Positions 1 through 7,125 of a stretch of DNA of 42,902 nt are shown piece after piece. A program made the translations under genes and the position numbers. The notes below the pieces were generated by a model. It did no database searches. It saw only the letters and a program-made list of their open reading frames with translations, and was not told where the DNA came from. Every line of letters begins with the position of its first letter. Within the stretch, counting starts at the first letter, position 1. The stretch lies in IMG/VR virus record IMGVR_UViG_3300042375_000563, positions 1 through 42,902 of that record. One strand, 5' to 3'. The stretch is from a virus.

Positions 1-656
1 CGCCGAGCGTGAGACTGCCGCTAGTAGTGACGGTGCCGGTCAGCGTCAGGCCGCTAACCGTGCCGGTGCCGCTGACGCTGGTAACGGTGCCACCGCCGCC
101 GCTCGTGGCGTCGATAGTGATGCTACCAGCGCCGTTGGTGATGGTGATGCCTGAACCGGCGGTCAGCGTGGTCTTAGTCAGCGTGTTGCCGCTAGTGTTC
201 CCAATCAGCAGTTGCCCGTCCGTGTAGCTGGTCTGGCCTGTGCCGCCGTTAACGACAGCCACAGTGCCGGTCACGTTTGCCGCTGTTCCGGTCGTGTTCT
301 GGTTTAGCGTCGGCACGTCCGCCGCAACAATGGCGCGGAATGTTGGAGCGCCCGCGACGCCATTCGGAGCCGCAAGGAATGTGTTCGCCGTCTGCGAGGC
401 AAAGTCGCTCGGCGTAACCGCGAGCGTGCCGCCGAGCGTGAGACTGCCGCTAGTAGTGACGGTGCCGGTCAGCGTCAGGCCGCTAACCGTGCCGGTGCCG
501 CTGACGCTGGTAACGGTGCCACCGCCGCCGCTCGTGGCGTCGATAGTGATGCTACCGGGGCCGTTGGTGATCGTGATGCCCGAACCTGCCGTCAGCGTCG
601 CCTTGGCCAGCGTGTTGCCCGTCGTGTTGCCGACTAGCAGTTGCCCGTCCGTGTAG
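1..656 (-). repeat. 429-bp in-frame repeat in the tail fibre gene
   Basis: The stretch from base 1 to about 230 recurs almost base for base at 430 to 656, a spacing of 429 bp or 143 codons. Both copies encode the segment ending in VSGLTLTGTVTTSGSLTLG. The left copy is cut by the window edge. Confidence 0.85.
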
Positions 657-2089
657 CTGGTCTGGCCCGTGCCGCCGTTTGCCACGGGCAGCGTGCCAGA
701 CACTTGCGATGTCAGTGAGACACCCGACAGCGTACCGCCGAGCGTGAGACTGCCGCTGCTGGTGACGGTGCCGGTCAGCGTGATGCCGTTGACCGTACCC
801 GTGCCGCCGACAGACGTGACGGTGCCGACACCTTTGCCGTTAAATGTCGCCCAGTCAGTGCTGGTCAGGTAGCCGCTAACGAGCGCGGTCGCCGCTGCCA
901 TGCTGATCGCTGGCGTTGAGCCGCCGCTCGACACGACGGGCGCGGTGCCGGTGACGCTGGTCACAGTGCCTGTGGTCGGCGTTGTCCATGTCGGAGCACC
1001 TGCCCCGGCGGATGTGAGCACTTGGCCAGACGTTCCCGCTGTGTTTACCGCGTAAGCCGTCCCAGTGCCGTAAGCCACGCCGCCCGCTGTTGGGGTGGCA
1101 GTGCTATTGGTGCCGCCGTTGGCAACGGGCAGCGTGCCGGACACTTGCGATGTCAGTGAGACGCCCGACAGCGTACCGCCGAGCGTGAGACTGCCGCTGC
1201 TGGTGACGGTGCCGGTCAGCGTGATGCCGTTGACCGTACCCGTGCCGCCGACAGACGTGACGGTGCCGACACCTTTGCCGTTAAATGTCGCCCAGTCAGT
1301 GCTGGTCAGGTAGCCGCTAACGAGCGCGGTCGCCGCTGCCATGCTGATCGCTGGCGTTGAGCCGCCGCTCGACACGACGGGCGCGGTGCCGGTGACGCTG
1401 GTCACAGTGCCTGTGGTCGGCGTTGTCCATGTCGGAGCACCTGCCCCGGCGGATGTGAGCACTTGGCCAGACGTTCCCGCTGTGTTTACCGCGTAAGCCG
1501 TCCCAGTGCCGTAAGCCACGCCGCCCGCTGTTGGGGTGGCAGTGCTATTGGTGCCGCCGTTGGCAACGGGCAGCGTGCCGGACACTTGCGAAGTAAGCGA
1601 CACGCCCGACAGCGTACCGCCGAGCGTGAGACTGCCGCTGCTGGTGACGGTGCCGGTCAGCGTGATGCCGTTGACTGTACCAGTGCCGCCGACAGACGTT
1701 ACGGTGCCAGTGAACTGATCCGTGGCGTTAATCGTGATCGCGCCCGCGCCGTTGGTGATGGTGATGCCTGAACCGGCGGTCAGCGTGGACAGCGAATACT
1801 GCGTGCCAGTACCGATAAGAATCTGCCCGGCGCCCGGAGCAGAACTAAGCCCAGTGCCCCCATTGGCGATGGTTATGGCGCCAGAAAGCGCACTCACAGC
1901 GATGTTGCCGCCGGTAATTGACACCGCGTTGGAATTTTGCAGCGCCATCGAACCGAAGCTGAAGGTCGACGTGGTCAACTGGCTCAGAGCGATGCGGTAG
2001 TTTTCATTCCCGAAGACGGCCGGGAATTCAACGTTGCCGCCGACGGCGCCAACCCAAGGCTGCATATCTGAGATTTTAATGTCAGACAC
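1..2089 (-). CDS. Tail fibre-like repetitive protein, C-terminus cut by the window edge
   Basis: An open frame starts at a GTG (2089) that directly follows the TGA of the preceding gene, with AGGAG just upstream, and stays open to base 1, so at least 696 residues are present. After a unique N-terminal segment (about 75 residues) the protein is almost entirely Gly/Thr/Ser/Val-rich beta-type repeats, with recurrent GTVTSVGGTGTV, GITLTGTVTSSGSL and VANGGTNSTATPTAG motifs. Such chains are typical of the shafts of phage tail fibres that contact the host surface; this is family knowledge, not proof of function. It is the last visible gene of the leftward late operon, after the head-tail adaptor, where an adhesin is expected. 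The receptor-binding C-terminus lies outside the window. Long repeats inside the gene are annotated separately. Confidence 0.78.
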   Translation of the reverse strand, partial: MSDIKISDMQPWVGAVGGNVEFPAVFGNENYRIALSQLTTSTFSFGSMALQNSNAVSITGGNIAVSALSGAITIANGGTGLSSAPGAGQILIGTGTQYSLSTLTAGSGITITNGAGAITINATDQFTGTVTSVGGTGTVNGITLTGTVTSSGSLTLGGTLSGVSLTSQVSGTLPVANGGTNSTATPTAGGVAYGTGTAYAVNTAGTSGQVLTSAGAGAPTWTTPTTGTVTSVTGTAPVVSSGGSTPAISMAAATALVSGYLTSTDWATFNGKGVGTVTSVGGTGTVNGITLTGTVTSSGSLTLGGTLSGVSLTSQVSGTLPVANGGTNSTATPTAGGVAYGTGTAYAVNTAGTSGQVLTSAGAGAPTWTTPTTGTVTSVTGTAPVVSSGGSTPAISMAAATALVSGYLTSTDWATFNGKGVGTVTSVGGTGTVNGITLTGTVTSSGSLTLGGTLSGVSLTSQVSGTLPVANGGTGQTSYTDGQLLVGNTTGNTLAKATLTAGSGITITNGPGSITIDATSGGGGTVTSVSGTGTVSGLTLTGTVTTSGSLTLGGTLAVTPSDFASQTANTFLAAPNGVAGAPTFRAIVAADVPTLNQNTTGTAANVTGTVAVVNGGTGQTSYTDGQLLIGNTSGNTLTKTTLTAGSGITITNGAGSITIDATSGGGGTVTSVSGTGTVSGLTLTGTVTTSGSLTLG
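669..1714 (-). repeat. 441-bp in-frame tandem repeat in the tail fibre gene
   Basis: The motif CACTTGCG occurs at 701, 1142 and 1583, exactly 441 bp (147 codons) apart. The first two units are near-identical over their whole length and the third is partial. The high DNA identity, not only protein identity, points to recent duplication or recombination within the fibre shaft. Confidence 0.88.
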
Positions 2090-2443
2090 TCAACTCTCCT
2101 GAACGATAGGCTGGTCGTCTTGAGTGACAATGCGCTGAATGCCGTTTTCGTCAAGAACGTAAGTGGTGGGATTGAAGTCTGGGCGCGGATTCCGCACAGG
2201 CACCGGATCCGGCCGCAACAGCAGACGGCTGTAATAGGGCTGCGGAACGTCATCGCAGGACGCGCAAACGTAGAGCTTCAGGCCCACCGGAGTCGAGCCG
2301 CCGCGGTAGTCTTTCTTCTCCCGGAGGTGCGTGTGCTGCACGAGGAATCCGCAGCCATCGCAGATTGCAATGGCGCGCGGGTTCTGTGCGTCAAATTCTG
2401 GTGCCGTGCGCCGCTTGCGACCGCGTCCAAATCCGTACTGCAT
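2090..2443 (-). CDS. Conserved phage protein with a four-cysteine zinc-ribbon pattern
   Basis: 117 residues. Two CxxC pairs (C28/C31 and C60/C63) frame a central segment, the spacing of a zinc ribbon. The N-terminus is basic (GRGRKRR), and the C-terminal third is Pro/Asp-rich with PDPVPVRNPRPDF. It lies between the gp4-like adaptor, which ends at the same base where this gene begins, and the tail fibre, whose GTG follows its TGA directly. Proteins of this look recur next to connector genes in many environmental phages, but I know of no assigned function. Its place suggests a small virion or tail-assembly part. Zinc binding is inferred from the cysteine spacing. Confidence 0.72.
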   Translation of the reverse strand: MQYGFGRGRKRRTAPEFDAQNPRAIAICDGCGFLVQHTHLREKKDYRGGSTPVGLKLYVCASCDDVPQPYYSRLLLRPDPVPVRNPRPDFNPTTYVLDENGIQRIVTQDDQPIVQES

Positions 2444-3129
2444 CAGTAGCCTCCGGTCGGATCAATGGTGATACGAAGCGGGACGCGCTCACGATCTTCA
2501 GCGGCAGCCCTGTCATAGGCGCCATCGGAGAGGGTCTGCAGGAACTCAAGGCGATCAGGTGCGAACTTGACGGAGAGCTTAGCAGCCAGACCAGAGGCGA
2601 TTGCCTCCATCCAGCGGTTAGGGGCGTCCATACTGTCCGTGAAGGCGCCAGCGTCTTCTTGGATTTTCATGCGGTGATAGAAGAGTGTGACGCCGGCAGA
2701 TTCCGGAGCCTGCCAGATGTAGATTCGAGGCGTGATCGTGCGCTGAAAATAATATTGGAACGGGCGCTGACCAAGCTGACTCTTGTTCGGAATAGCGTCG
2801 TATTCGGCCCGGCTGATTGGCGACATCATCAGGTCGGTGTTGATGCCGCCAGACGTAGTGCGCGTGTAAACCTGAAGGAGGGATACTGTGCGGGGTTCCA
2901 GATCGTAATAGAGCGTGCCCGGGGTGAGCGTAATCGACATCAGGTCAACAGCCCACAGGTTCGGACCGTTGTTTGACCAGTCGGAGAACATGTAGTTGAT
3001 TGAGCGGCGGGCGCTGTCGATGTCGTTGGAAGACAGCGACGATGGGTCCCGCCCTACGCGCTCGTAGGCTTCCGTGATAATGTCGATCTGTTCGGTCGTG
3101 CCGAAATTATATGTTCCAGAAGTGGTCAT
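2443..3129 (-). CDS. Head-tail adaptor, P22 gp4-like tail accessory factor
   Basis: 228 residues. The N-terminal part (about 10-55) has the helical pattern seen in P22 gp4-type adaptors (IITEAYERVGRDP, then a second helix ending in MFSDWSNNGPNLW). A beta-rich middle follows (ITLTPGTLYYDL, then PISRAEYDAIPNK), and a helical C-terminus (WMEAIASGLAAKLSVKFAP). In P22 this protein binds under the portal ring and closes the packaged head. The call rests on overall pattern, length, and company with a P22-type portal. The start overlaps the stop of the upstream gene by four bases (ATGA), as is usual in this operon. Confidence 0.68.
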   Translation of the reverse strand: MTTSGTYNFGTTEQIDIITEAYERVGRDPSSLSSNDIDSARRSINYMFSDWSNNGPNLWAVDLMSITLTPGTLYYDLEPRTVSLLQVYTRTTSGGINTDLMMSPISRAEYDAIPNKSQLGQRPFQYYFQRTITPRIYIWQAPESAGVTLFYHRMKIQEDAGAFTDSMDAPNRWMEAIASGLAAKLSVKFAPDRLEFLQTLSDGAYDRAAAEDRERVPLRITIDPTGGY

Positions 3130-3365
3130 CTGAATCTCGCCGCCTTCTTAGCGATGGCCTTAGGCTGGGCGACAAACTGCTTTCCTGCCTTTTGGCCTTC
3201 GCGCTTAGCTTTAGTCGTAGCAGCATATTCGGCTGGCGTCATCGATTTAATCGCGGCCTGCGGCAGGTAGCGCTCGCCAGTCTTGCTCGACGGCTTGCCG
3301 GACTTCGTTGTCCACTTCTGATTGCCCCAGTCCTTGAGGGACTGCTGAGGCTTCCTAATCGGCAT
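3126..3365 (-). CDS. Small basic conserved phage protein (DUF5872-like)
   Basis: 79 residues from the ATG at 3365; a GTG at 3371 is a less likely start. The sequence has the hallmark SLKDWGNQKWTTKSGKPSS, then GERYLPQAAI, MTPAEYAATT and a Lys/Arg-rich C-terminus. I recognise this pattern from a small family that is widespread in aquatic phages (I believe DUF5872); no function is established to my knowledge. It is strongly basic, so a nucleic-acid-associated or packaged role is possible. The stop overlaps the start of the adaptor gene, and its own start overlaps the end of the gene before it. Confidence 0.72.
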   Translation of the reverse strand: MPIRKPQQSLKDWGNQKWTTKSGKPSSKTGERYLPQAAIKSMTPAEYAATTKAKREGQKAGKQFVAQPKAIAKKAARFR

Positions 3366-3543
3366 ATCCACCGCCTTTGGCTTTATACTCCTTGGCCAAA
3401 AGCTGCGCCTTGCGCGCGGACCACTGTCCCGCTTTCGTGCCGTGAGTCTCGCGGCCTTTGATGCTGTTGAACAGGCGCTCGCGAAGACCGGGCTTGGTAT
3501 AGTTACCAGCCTCGTTCACTCGCGATTCCTTGCGCCCGCGCAT
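3355..3543 (-). CDS. Small basic conserved phage protein (YTKPGLRERLFNSIK type)
   Basis: 62 residues. It contains the conserved run RVNEAGNYTKPGLRERLFN and, further on, GQWSARKAQLLAKEYKAKGG, a pattern that recurs in small proteins of many marine and freshwater phages. Function is unknown. The predicted protein is helical and strongly basic. The ATG at 3543 shares one base with the TAA of the upstream gene (TAATG), which indicates translational coupling. It is the second of a run of four very short genes between the capsid region and the head-tail adaptor. Confidence 0.72.
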   Translation of the reverse strand: MRGRKESRVNEAGNYTKPGLRERLFNSIKGRETHGTKAGQWSARKAQLLAKEYKAKGGGYAD

Positions 3544-3737
3544 TACTTGCCTTTGCCTTTCCGCCTTACAAACGGGGCGGGGGCACGGGAGGGAATCAGG
3601 GTGGGTGCAGGAGGCGCTTCAGCCTTAAAGCCAAGCATGTCCTGCAACTGGTCTTCAGTGAGAACATCCCACTCGGCAGCGTTCATAGCCACTTCCTGAC
3701 GTTCACCCTTGGCGTTCTGGTATGCGCGAGTGATCAT
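3543..3737 (-). CDS. Small conserved phage protein
   Basis: 64 residues. The N-terminal half has a short strand (MITRAYQNAKGE) followed by an acidic helical part (NAAEWDVLTEDQLQDMLGF). The C-terminal half is Pro/Ala-rich and ends in a basic RRKGKGK tail. It starts 11 bases after the preceding structural gene, with a GAGAGG-type ribosome site, and ends in a TAATG overlap with the next gene. I do not recognise a named family. Context makes it part of the head or connector gene set. Confidence 0.62.
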   Translation of the reverse strand: MITRAYQNAKGERQEVAMNAAEWDVLTEDQLQDMLGFKAEAPPAPTLIPSRAPAPFVRRKGKGK

Positions 3738-3748
3738 GATAAATCCTC

Positions 3749-4153
3749 TCAGTTGTAGTATTTCGTCATTTCAAGGACAATCGTATAGGTGTCACCCGCG
3801 GCCTGATCGGCGGTGCTCAGGAGGATATTTCCAGTTTTGCCGGCGCCTGAAGTGTTTTGTAGCCCGCCAAAGTTTGAGAAATCGAACGTAAACTGATTGT
3901 TCGGTGCGCTGGCAAAGAAGATCACGTCCGTCGTGGCGTCCCAGAACAGGCGGAATTCCATAGCGTGACACGCCGTGTGGATCTTCTGAACGCTAACGCC
4001 AGTGCAAGCCTGACCTTGGGCGTTAACCGCGAGGTTGGCAACGTTGACCTTGGTCACGAGCGACTCACCTGTGCCGTCCGAAACGTTTGTCAGCAAAATG
4101 ATGGCTGTCGTGTTGTTGTCGACCATTGTCTGCGAGGTGACTGCATCGGCCAT
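3749..4153 (-). CDS. Conserved virion structural protein, function unknown
   Basis: 134 residues, beta-rich, with SDGTGESLVTKVNV near the N-terminus, IHTACHAMEFRLFWDA in the middle, and FGGLQNTSGAGKTG followed by DTYTIVLEMTKYY at the end. This arrangement matches a type of small structural protein often found between capsid and connector genes in environmental phages; I cannot assign a precise role. A head decoration or head-tail joining protein would fit the size and fold. Its ATG overlaps the TAA of the tiny gene upstream by one base. Confidence 0.65.
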   Translation of the reverse strand: MADAVTSQTMVDNNTTAIILLTNVSDGTGESLVTKVNVANLAVNAQGQACTGVSVQKIHTACHAMEFRLFWDATTDVIFFASAPNNQFTFDFSNFGGLQNTSGAGKTGNILLSTADQAAGDTYTIVLEMTKYYN

Positions 4154-4332
4154 TATTTCATTCCTTTGAGAGTCATGGCAAAGCGAGCGCGTTGGCCCAG
4201 CTTACCGGGTGCTTTTGCAGCAGCTTCGAGCTTCTTAGCCGGGATAGGCTCGCCAGCCTTTGCCCCGAGTTGCTTGCGGAGGGCGCCGGGCTTTTTGATA
4301 GCCTCGGCGATAAAATTCTTTTTACCGCGCAT
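4153..4332 (-). CDS. 59-residue basic phage protein (small gene between two conserved genes)
   Basis: An ATG at 4332 opens a 59-residue frame that ends in a TAATG overlap with the next gene. The product is strongly basic and helical, with FIAEAIKKPGALRKQLG, then PIPAKKLEAAAK and a C-terminal GQRARFAMTLKGMK. This ending (ARFAMTLKG) recurs in small proteins of many phages, often beside the same neighbours, so the gene is very likely real despite its size. No function is known to me. With the three other small basic genes nearby it may form a set of packaged or assembly-related peptides. Confidence 0.75.
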   Translation of the reverse strand: MRGKKNFIAEAIKKPGALRKQLGAKAGEPIPAKKLEAAAKAPGKLGQRARFAMTLKGMK

Positions 4333-4333
4333 A

Positions 4334-4579
4334 TCAGCAATTCCATTTTTTGCGGGCGAGGCGCAACCGGGATTCCGGGTCCTTCGCCGCTTTAGGGAAC
4401 ATCTTCATTTGGCCAGCGGATCGGGCGCAAAAGCTATCGCGGCGGGCGCCGCCTTCGGGCTGAGGGCGCTTGAGGTTGCTGCCGGTGGCTGAGTTGTAAG
4501 CCTTCCGGCCAGCCTCGCTGAGGCCACCCTTGGGGTTCTTATGTTCAGCCTTGAACTGAAAATCTTTTTTAGCGCGCAT
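4334..4579 (-). CDS. Small basic conserved phage protein (DUF6321-like)
   Basis: 81 residues from the ATG at 4579, which has GGAG six bases upstream. An open frame extends back to 4621, but that extension would translate a stable hairpin, so the shorter start is preferred. The protein shows the family signature KNPKGGLSEAGRKAYNSATG, then a conserved ARRDSFCARSAG and a C-terminal ARKKWNC. I recognise this from small phage proteins grouped, I believe, as DUF6321; function unknown. Two cysteines are conserved in the family pattern. It begins the run of four minute basic genes. Confidence 0.75.
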   Translation of the reverse strand: MRAKKDFQFKAEHKNPKGGLSEAGRKAYNSATGSNLKRPQPEGGARRDSFCARSAGQMKMFPKAAKDPESRLRLARKKWNC

Positions 4580-4597
4580 CTCGGTCTCCATATAACT

Positions 4598-4619
4598 GGG
4601 GCGACCCGAAGGCCGCCCC
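4598..4619 (-). other. Perfect-type cUUCGg hairpin after the 221-residue gene
   Basis: In the transcribed direction a 9-bp G+C-rich stem (one G-U pair) carries the extra-stable C(UUCG)G tetraloop. It lies six bases after the TAA of the upstream gene and ends 19 bases before the next start. There is no T-run, so it is more likely an mRNA-stabilising or processing element, or a partial attenuator, than a full terminator. Confidence 0.7.
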
Positions 4620-4624
4620 AATCA

Positions 4625-5290
4625 TTAGGCTTGAGTAACGCCGTACAGACCAGTCTGCGTGTCGTCGTCCAAGACAAAGACCCAGAGAGTCAGGCGTTTG
4701 GAGGCGTCAGCGGCGTCCGGAACCGAGTAGGTGCCGCGAACGTCACCAGTCGTGGTTGTAGCCGGGCTGGTAGCAACAGCCGCCACGAACGTGCCGGTCG
4801 TCACAAAGGCGCCGTTCCACGCGGTCAGCACGTAGTTACGGCTGTTCGCAAGGATGGGGAGGCCGAAAACGTCACCAGTGCCAACGAAGAAATCGGTGGC
4901 TGCAGCAGAAGCCGCGATGCTGGTAATCGTCTTAAAAGCCTTCTTGCCGGCAACGGCAGTCGCGCCATTCAACGTGATCGCCTCTGACATCGGAATGCCA
5001 TAGGTGTCAGTGCCAGTCACGGTCAGAACAGCAGTGGCGGCGCCAGCAGCGTCGACGATGACGTTCCGGGGAACATCAAGAGTGACGGTGCCGCTTGAAG
5101 CCAGAGCGCCGTTCAGCAGGGCAGCGCCGGCACCAGCCAGCGTCTGCTGAGCGCAGATGCCGTCAGCGTCCAGTGCAACCGGGACGATATCATAGACGTT
5201 GATCGGCGACATAGAGACGCCGGGCAGACTTGCAGTGCCGTTGTTGGCGAAATTCCTACCAGCCCGAACGCCGTCAGAGAAATGAGTCAT
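4625..5290 (-). CDS. Virion structural protein downstream of the major capsid gene
   Basis: 221 residues, Ala/Thr/Val-rich and almost Cys-free, with a beta-strand pattern throughout (GTVTLDVPRNVIVDAAG, AVLTVTGTDTYGIPMS, RLTLWVFVLDDD). The N-terminus GVRAGRNFANNGTASLPG and the position immediately after the major capsid gene suggest a capsid-decorating or head-fibre protein, an inference from context only. UUCG hairpins stand on both sides of the gene. A ribosome site (GGAGAAAC) precedes the ATG at 5290. Confidence 0.6.
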   Translation of the reverse strand: MTHFSDGVRAGRNFANNGTASLPGVSMSPINVYDIVPVALDADGICAQQTLAGAGAALLNGALASSGTVTLDVPRNVIVDAAGAATAVLTVTGTDTYGIPMSEAITLNGATAVAGKKAFKTITSIAASAAATDFFVGTGDVFGLPILANSRNYVLTAWNGAFVTTGTFVAAVATSPATTTTGDVRGTYSVPDAADASKRLTLWVFVLDDDTQTGLYGVTQA

Positions 5291-5309
5291 GATGTTTCTC
5301 CATAGCTAA

Positions 5310-5331
5310 GGGTGGGGCCGAAGCCCCACCC
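5310..5331 (-). other. Perfect 9-bp cUUCGg hairpin after the major capsid gene
   Basis: Read on the minus strand, GGGTGGGGC and GCCCCACCC pair fully around a TTCG loop closed by C-G. It lies seven bases after the capsid stop codon and 20 bases before the next start. As with the similar hairpin at 4598, no T-run follows. It could protect the 3' end of the abundant capsid message or lower downstream expression. Confidence 0.75.
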
Positions 5332-5338
5332 CCGGGAT

Positions 5339-6244
5339 TTACGAAGCGCCCTGCGAACCCCAGCCTGCGCGGAAGTTCGAGCAGCCGAACGAGTAACGCT
5401 CAATGGCTTTCGCCTTGAGGTTGTCGGTGTCGAAGTCCGTGTAGACATCGGTTTCAAGGGTTTCACGCTCGTAGTACTTGAAGCCATTCGGAGCGTCGGT
5501 CAGCAGGAACCAGCCGTTCGTGTCGGTCAGGAACATGTTAACGCGATGACCCTGCGGAACCGCCGAGTTGTTGTAGATCGCGTTAATGTCGTTGTTCGCC
5601 GTGTCGACGCGGAACTGCGACTGGAGCAGGCGGGTAGCCGTCCACTGCAGTTCTGCCGGAACAACCAGCTTCGTCGGCTTCGTCATGATGCGGAGGCCCG
5701 CAGCATCACGGAAGCGCTGAACACCAACGATAGCATCCTGAAGCGAGGTTTCGTTCAGGTCTGCTTGAATCGTGAAGGTGTTCGCAACGGTGCCGTTGTC
5801 GATGGGGTGAGCCGTCGAGAACAGCGGCTGACCATCGCCAATCGGGAAGTTTGCCGAGAAGCCGTTGTTGAGAACGGATGCTCCAAGAACTTCCTTGGTC
5901 TGTTCCATCGACTGACGAAGAGCCTTCGCCTGCAGCGGGAACGACGACTTGTACAGGTTGTCCTTGATCGCCTGACGGGTGATGATGAAACCAATGCTGG
6001 TGTAACGATTCACGTAGTTCGTTACGAAGCGCTGGCCCATTTCGCCGTAAGCGGTCGAGGCGCCTTCTGCCTTGATCTGAGCCAAGCCGAGCAGCTTGAC
6101 TTCGACTTCGATTTCAACGGCCTTATCGGACGTGTGCTTCTCGAAGATCTCCGACCACTGGCCCGGATACATCGGATAGTCGCCAAATACGGCGGCCAAA
6201 CCGGGCCGGAGCAGATCGCGGATTGCGGTGGTATTAATAGCCAT
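5339..6244 (-). CDS. Major capsid protein
   Basis: 301 residues. The sequence has the features of HK97-fold major head proteins of the phage Mu gpT type: an N-terminal arm (RPGLAAVFGDYPMYPGQWSEIF), a central part with GQRFVTNYVNRYTSIGFIITRQAI, and the motif GQPLFSTAHPIDNG followed by a P-domain-like stretch (KPTKLVVPAELQWTATRLL). The C-terminal part has VYTDFDTDNLKAKAIERYSFG. It builds the icosahedral shell around the scaffold. The start has GGGAG nine bases upstream. It lies in its own transcription unit with the 198- and 221-residue structural genes, behind a terminator and a new promoter, as expected for the most abundant virion protein. Confidence 0.85.
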   Translation of the reverse strand: MAINTTAIRDLLRPGLAAVFGDYPMYPGQWSEIFEKHTSDKAVEIEVEVKLLGLAQIKAEGASTAYGEMGQRFVTNYVNRYTSIGFIITRQAIKDNLYKSSFPLQAKALRQSMEQTKEVLGASVLNNGFSANFPIGDGQPLFSTAHPIDNGTVANTFTIQADLNETSLQDAIVGVQRFRDAAGLRIMTKPTKLVVPAELQWTATRLLQSQFRVDTANNDINAIYNNSAVPQGHRVNMFLTDTNGWFLLTDAPNGFKYYERETLETDVYTDFDTDNLKAKAIERYSFGCSNFRAGWGSQGAS

Positions 6245-6269
6245 TTTTCAAATCTCCCTGCTGGACCGA

Positions 6270-6866
6270 TTAGATACCAGTCACACCAGCCCGATAGGAC
6301 TGATTGTTCATGATAACGTGCCAGTTAGCGAAGGCCCCAATAACGTTACCCGGAGTCGGGTCCAGCTGCAGGATCTTCAGGTTCAACGTTGAGGTGTCGG
6401 CTTCCGTCGCGTTGTTCAGCGAGACAGCAGACGTACCCGTAGCGGTGGAACCGGCGGTGTACAGGAAGTTCGCGTTCAGGCCGCGATCAGCAAGAGCCAG
6501 CGGGGTGCCCGCAGTGCCAGTGCCGCTCGTTTCCTGAATGGTGAACACGGTGTTGAAATCATCGATGACGAGAGCTTCAACGCTCGAACCTGTCTGAACG
6601 CCGGGATTGCCGGGCCAGTAGTTCTCAAAACGGACGCGACCGGTGCTGTCAATGAACTTGACACCCCAGAAAACGCCAGTGATGGTCGAGCCAGCAACGC
6701 CGACGCCGAGGGTGCCGTCAGCGAGAACCCCAACGGGATCACCACGGAAGATCGCGGTCGCGTACACGTTAGCGATTTGATAAGGATTGGTCGCGCCAGT
6801 CCAAGCAGAGCCATCCAGCTTCTTGACGGGGACAAGCCCCTGAGGCGCATTGGTACCGTAAGCCAT
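6270..6866 (-). CDS. Virion structural protein upstream of the major capsid gene
   Basis: 198 residues, Gly/Thr/Ala-rich with a beta-sheet pattern and one aromatic-rich central part (GVFWGVKFIDSTGRVRFENYWPG). The N-terminal MAYGTNAPQGLVPVKKLDG and the C-terminal WHVIMNNQSYRAG match a type of protein that commonly precedes the capsid gene in environmental phages. No biochemical function is known to me; a capsid stabilising or decoration protein is a fair guess. It is the first gene after the capsid-unit promoter and its long leader, so it should be made in large amounts. Confidence 0.62.
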   Translation of the reverse strand: MAYGTNAPQGLVPVKKLDGSAWTGATNPYQIANVYATAIFRGDPVGVLADGTLGVGVAGSTITGVFWGVKFIDSTGRVRFENYWPGNPGVQTGSSVEALVIDDFNTVFTIQETSGTGTAGTPLALADRGLNANFLYTAGSTATGTSAVSLNNATEADTSTLNLKILQLDPTPGNVIGAFANWHVIMNNQSYRAGVTGI

Positions 6867-6904
6867 ACGGAATCTCCATGCTAAAGTTAAAAGGTGGGTT
6901 TCTG

Positions 6905-7003
6905 CCGGTACGTAACGGCCATCGATTCTTACTACGATACGTGACGTAGCCTCGGTGCGAGTCTGCCATACTCAGGGACCACGGTACGTTACGTGGCGTC
7001 GGT
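6905..7003 (-). promoter_or_regulatory. Leader of the capsid transcription unit with TACGT repeats
   Basis: Two 22-bp direct repeats sharing 18 positions (6935-6956 and 6982-7003) and a shorter related sequence (6905-6920) all carry TACGT[ATG]ACG. Bases 6910-6917 (ACGTAACG) are complementary to 6987-6994, so the leader RNA could close into a long-range stem. The repeats lie between the promoter and the first gene. Operator, antitermination site or RNA structure are all possible. Confidence 0.45.
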
Positions 7004-7010
7004 AGGGCGT

Positions 7011-7039
7011 AAATTATGCCTAAACAAAACGACTGTCAA
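7011..7039 (-). promoter_or_regulatory. Probable sigma70-type promoter for the capsid genes
   Basis: On the minus strand a consensus TTGACA (7039-7034) is followed after 17 bases by TAATTT, or after 15 bases by CATAAT. It lies ten bases beyond the T-run of a terminator and about 145 bases before the 198-residue structural gene. The pairing of terminator and promoter would make the capsid genes a separate, strongly expressed unit. Confidence 0.6.
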
Positions 7040-7048
7040 CACAGTTTA

Positions 7049-7085
7049 TAAAAAAAGGCCCCCGCCCAGTTTCCCGAGCGAGGGC
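7049..7085 (-). terminator. Rho-independent terminator after the head-assembly genes
   Basis: On the minus strand GCCCTCGC (7085-7078) pairs with GCGGGGGC (7065-7058) across a 12-base loop, followed by a run of seven T. It lies 40 bases after the stop of the 159-residue gene and directly before the capsid promoter. Confidence 0.8.
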
Positions 7086-7125
7086 AGTTGCCACAGTGAT
7101 AGTAGGACACACCGTGGACCGGAGC

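Noticed and set aside
9-2000. Open frames on the plus strand rich in Val/Pro/Leu
   Set aside because: They lie opposite the tail fibre repeats and are low-complexity mirror frames without ribosome sites.
4580-4621. Longer start for the DUF6321-like gene at 4621 or 4591
   Set aside because: The extension translates a stable hairpin and neither start has a ribosome site, while the ATG at 4579 has GGAG six bases ahead.
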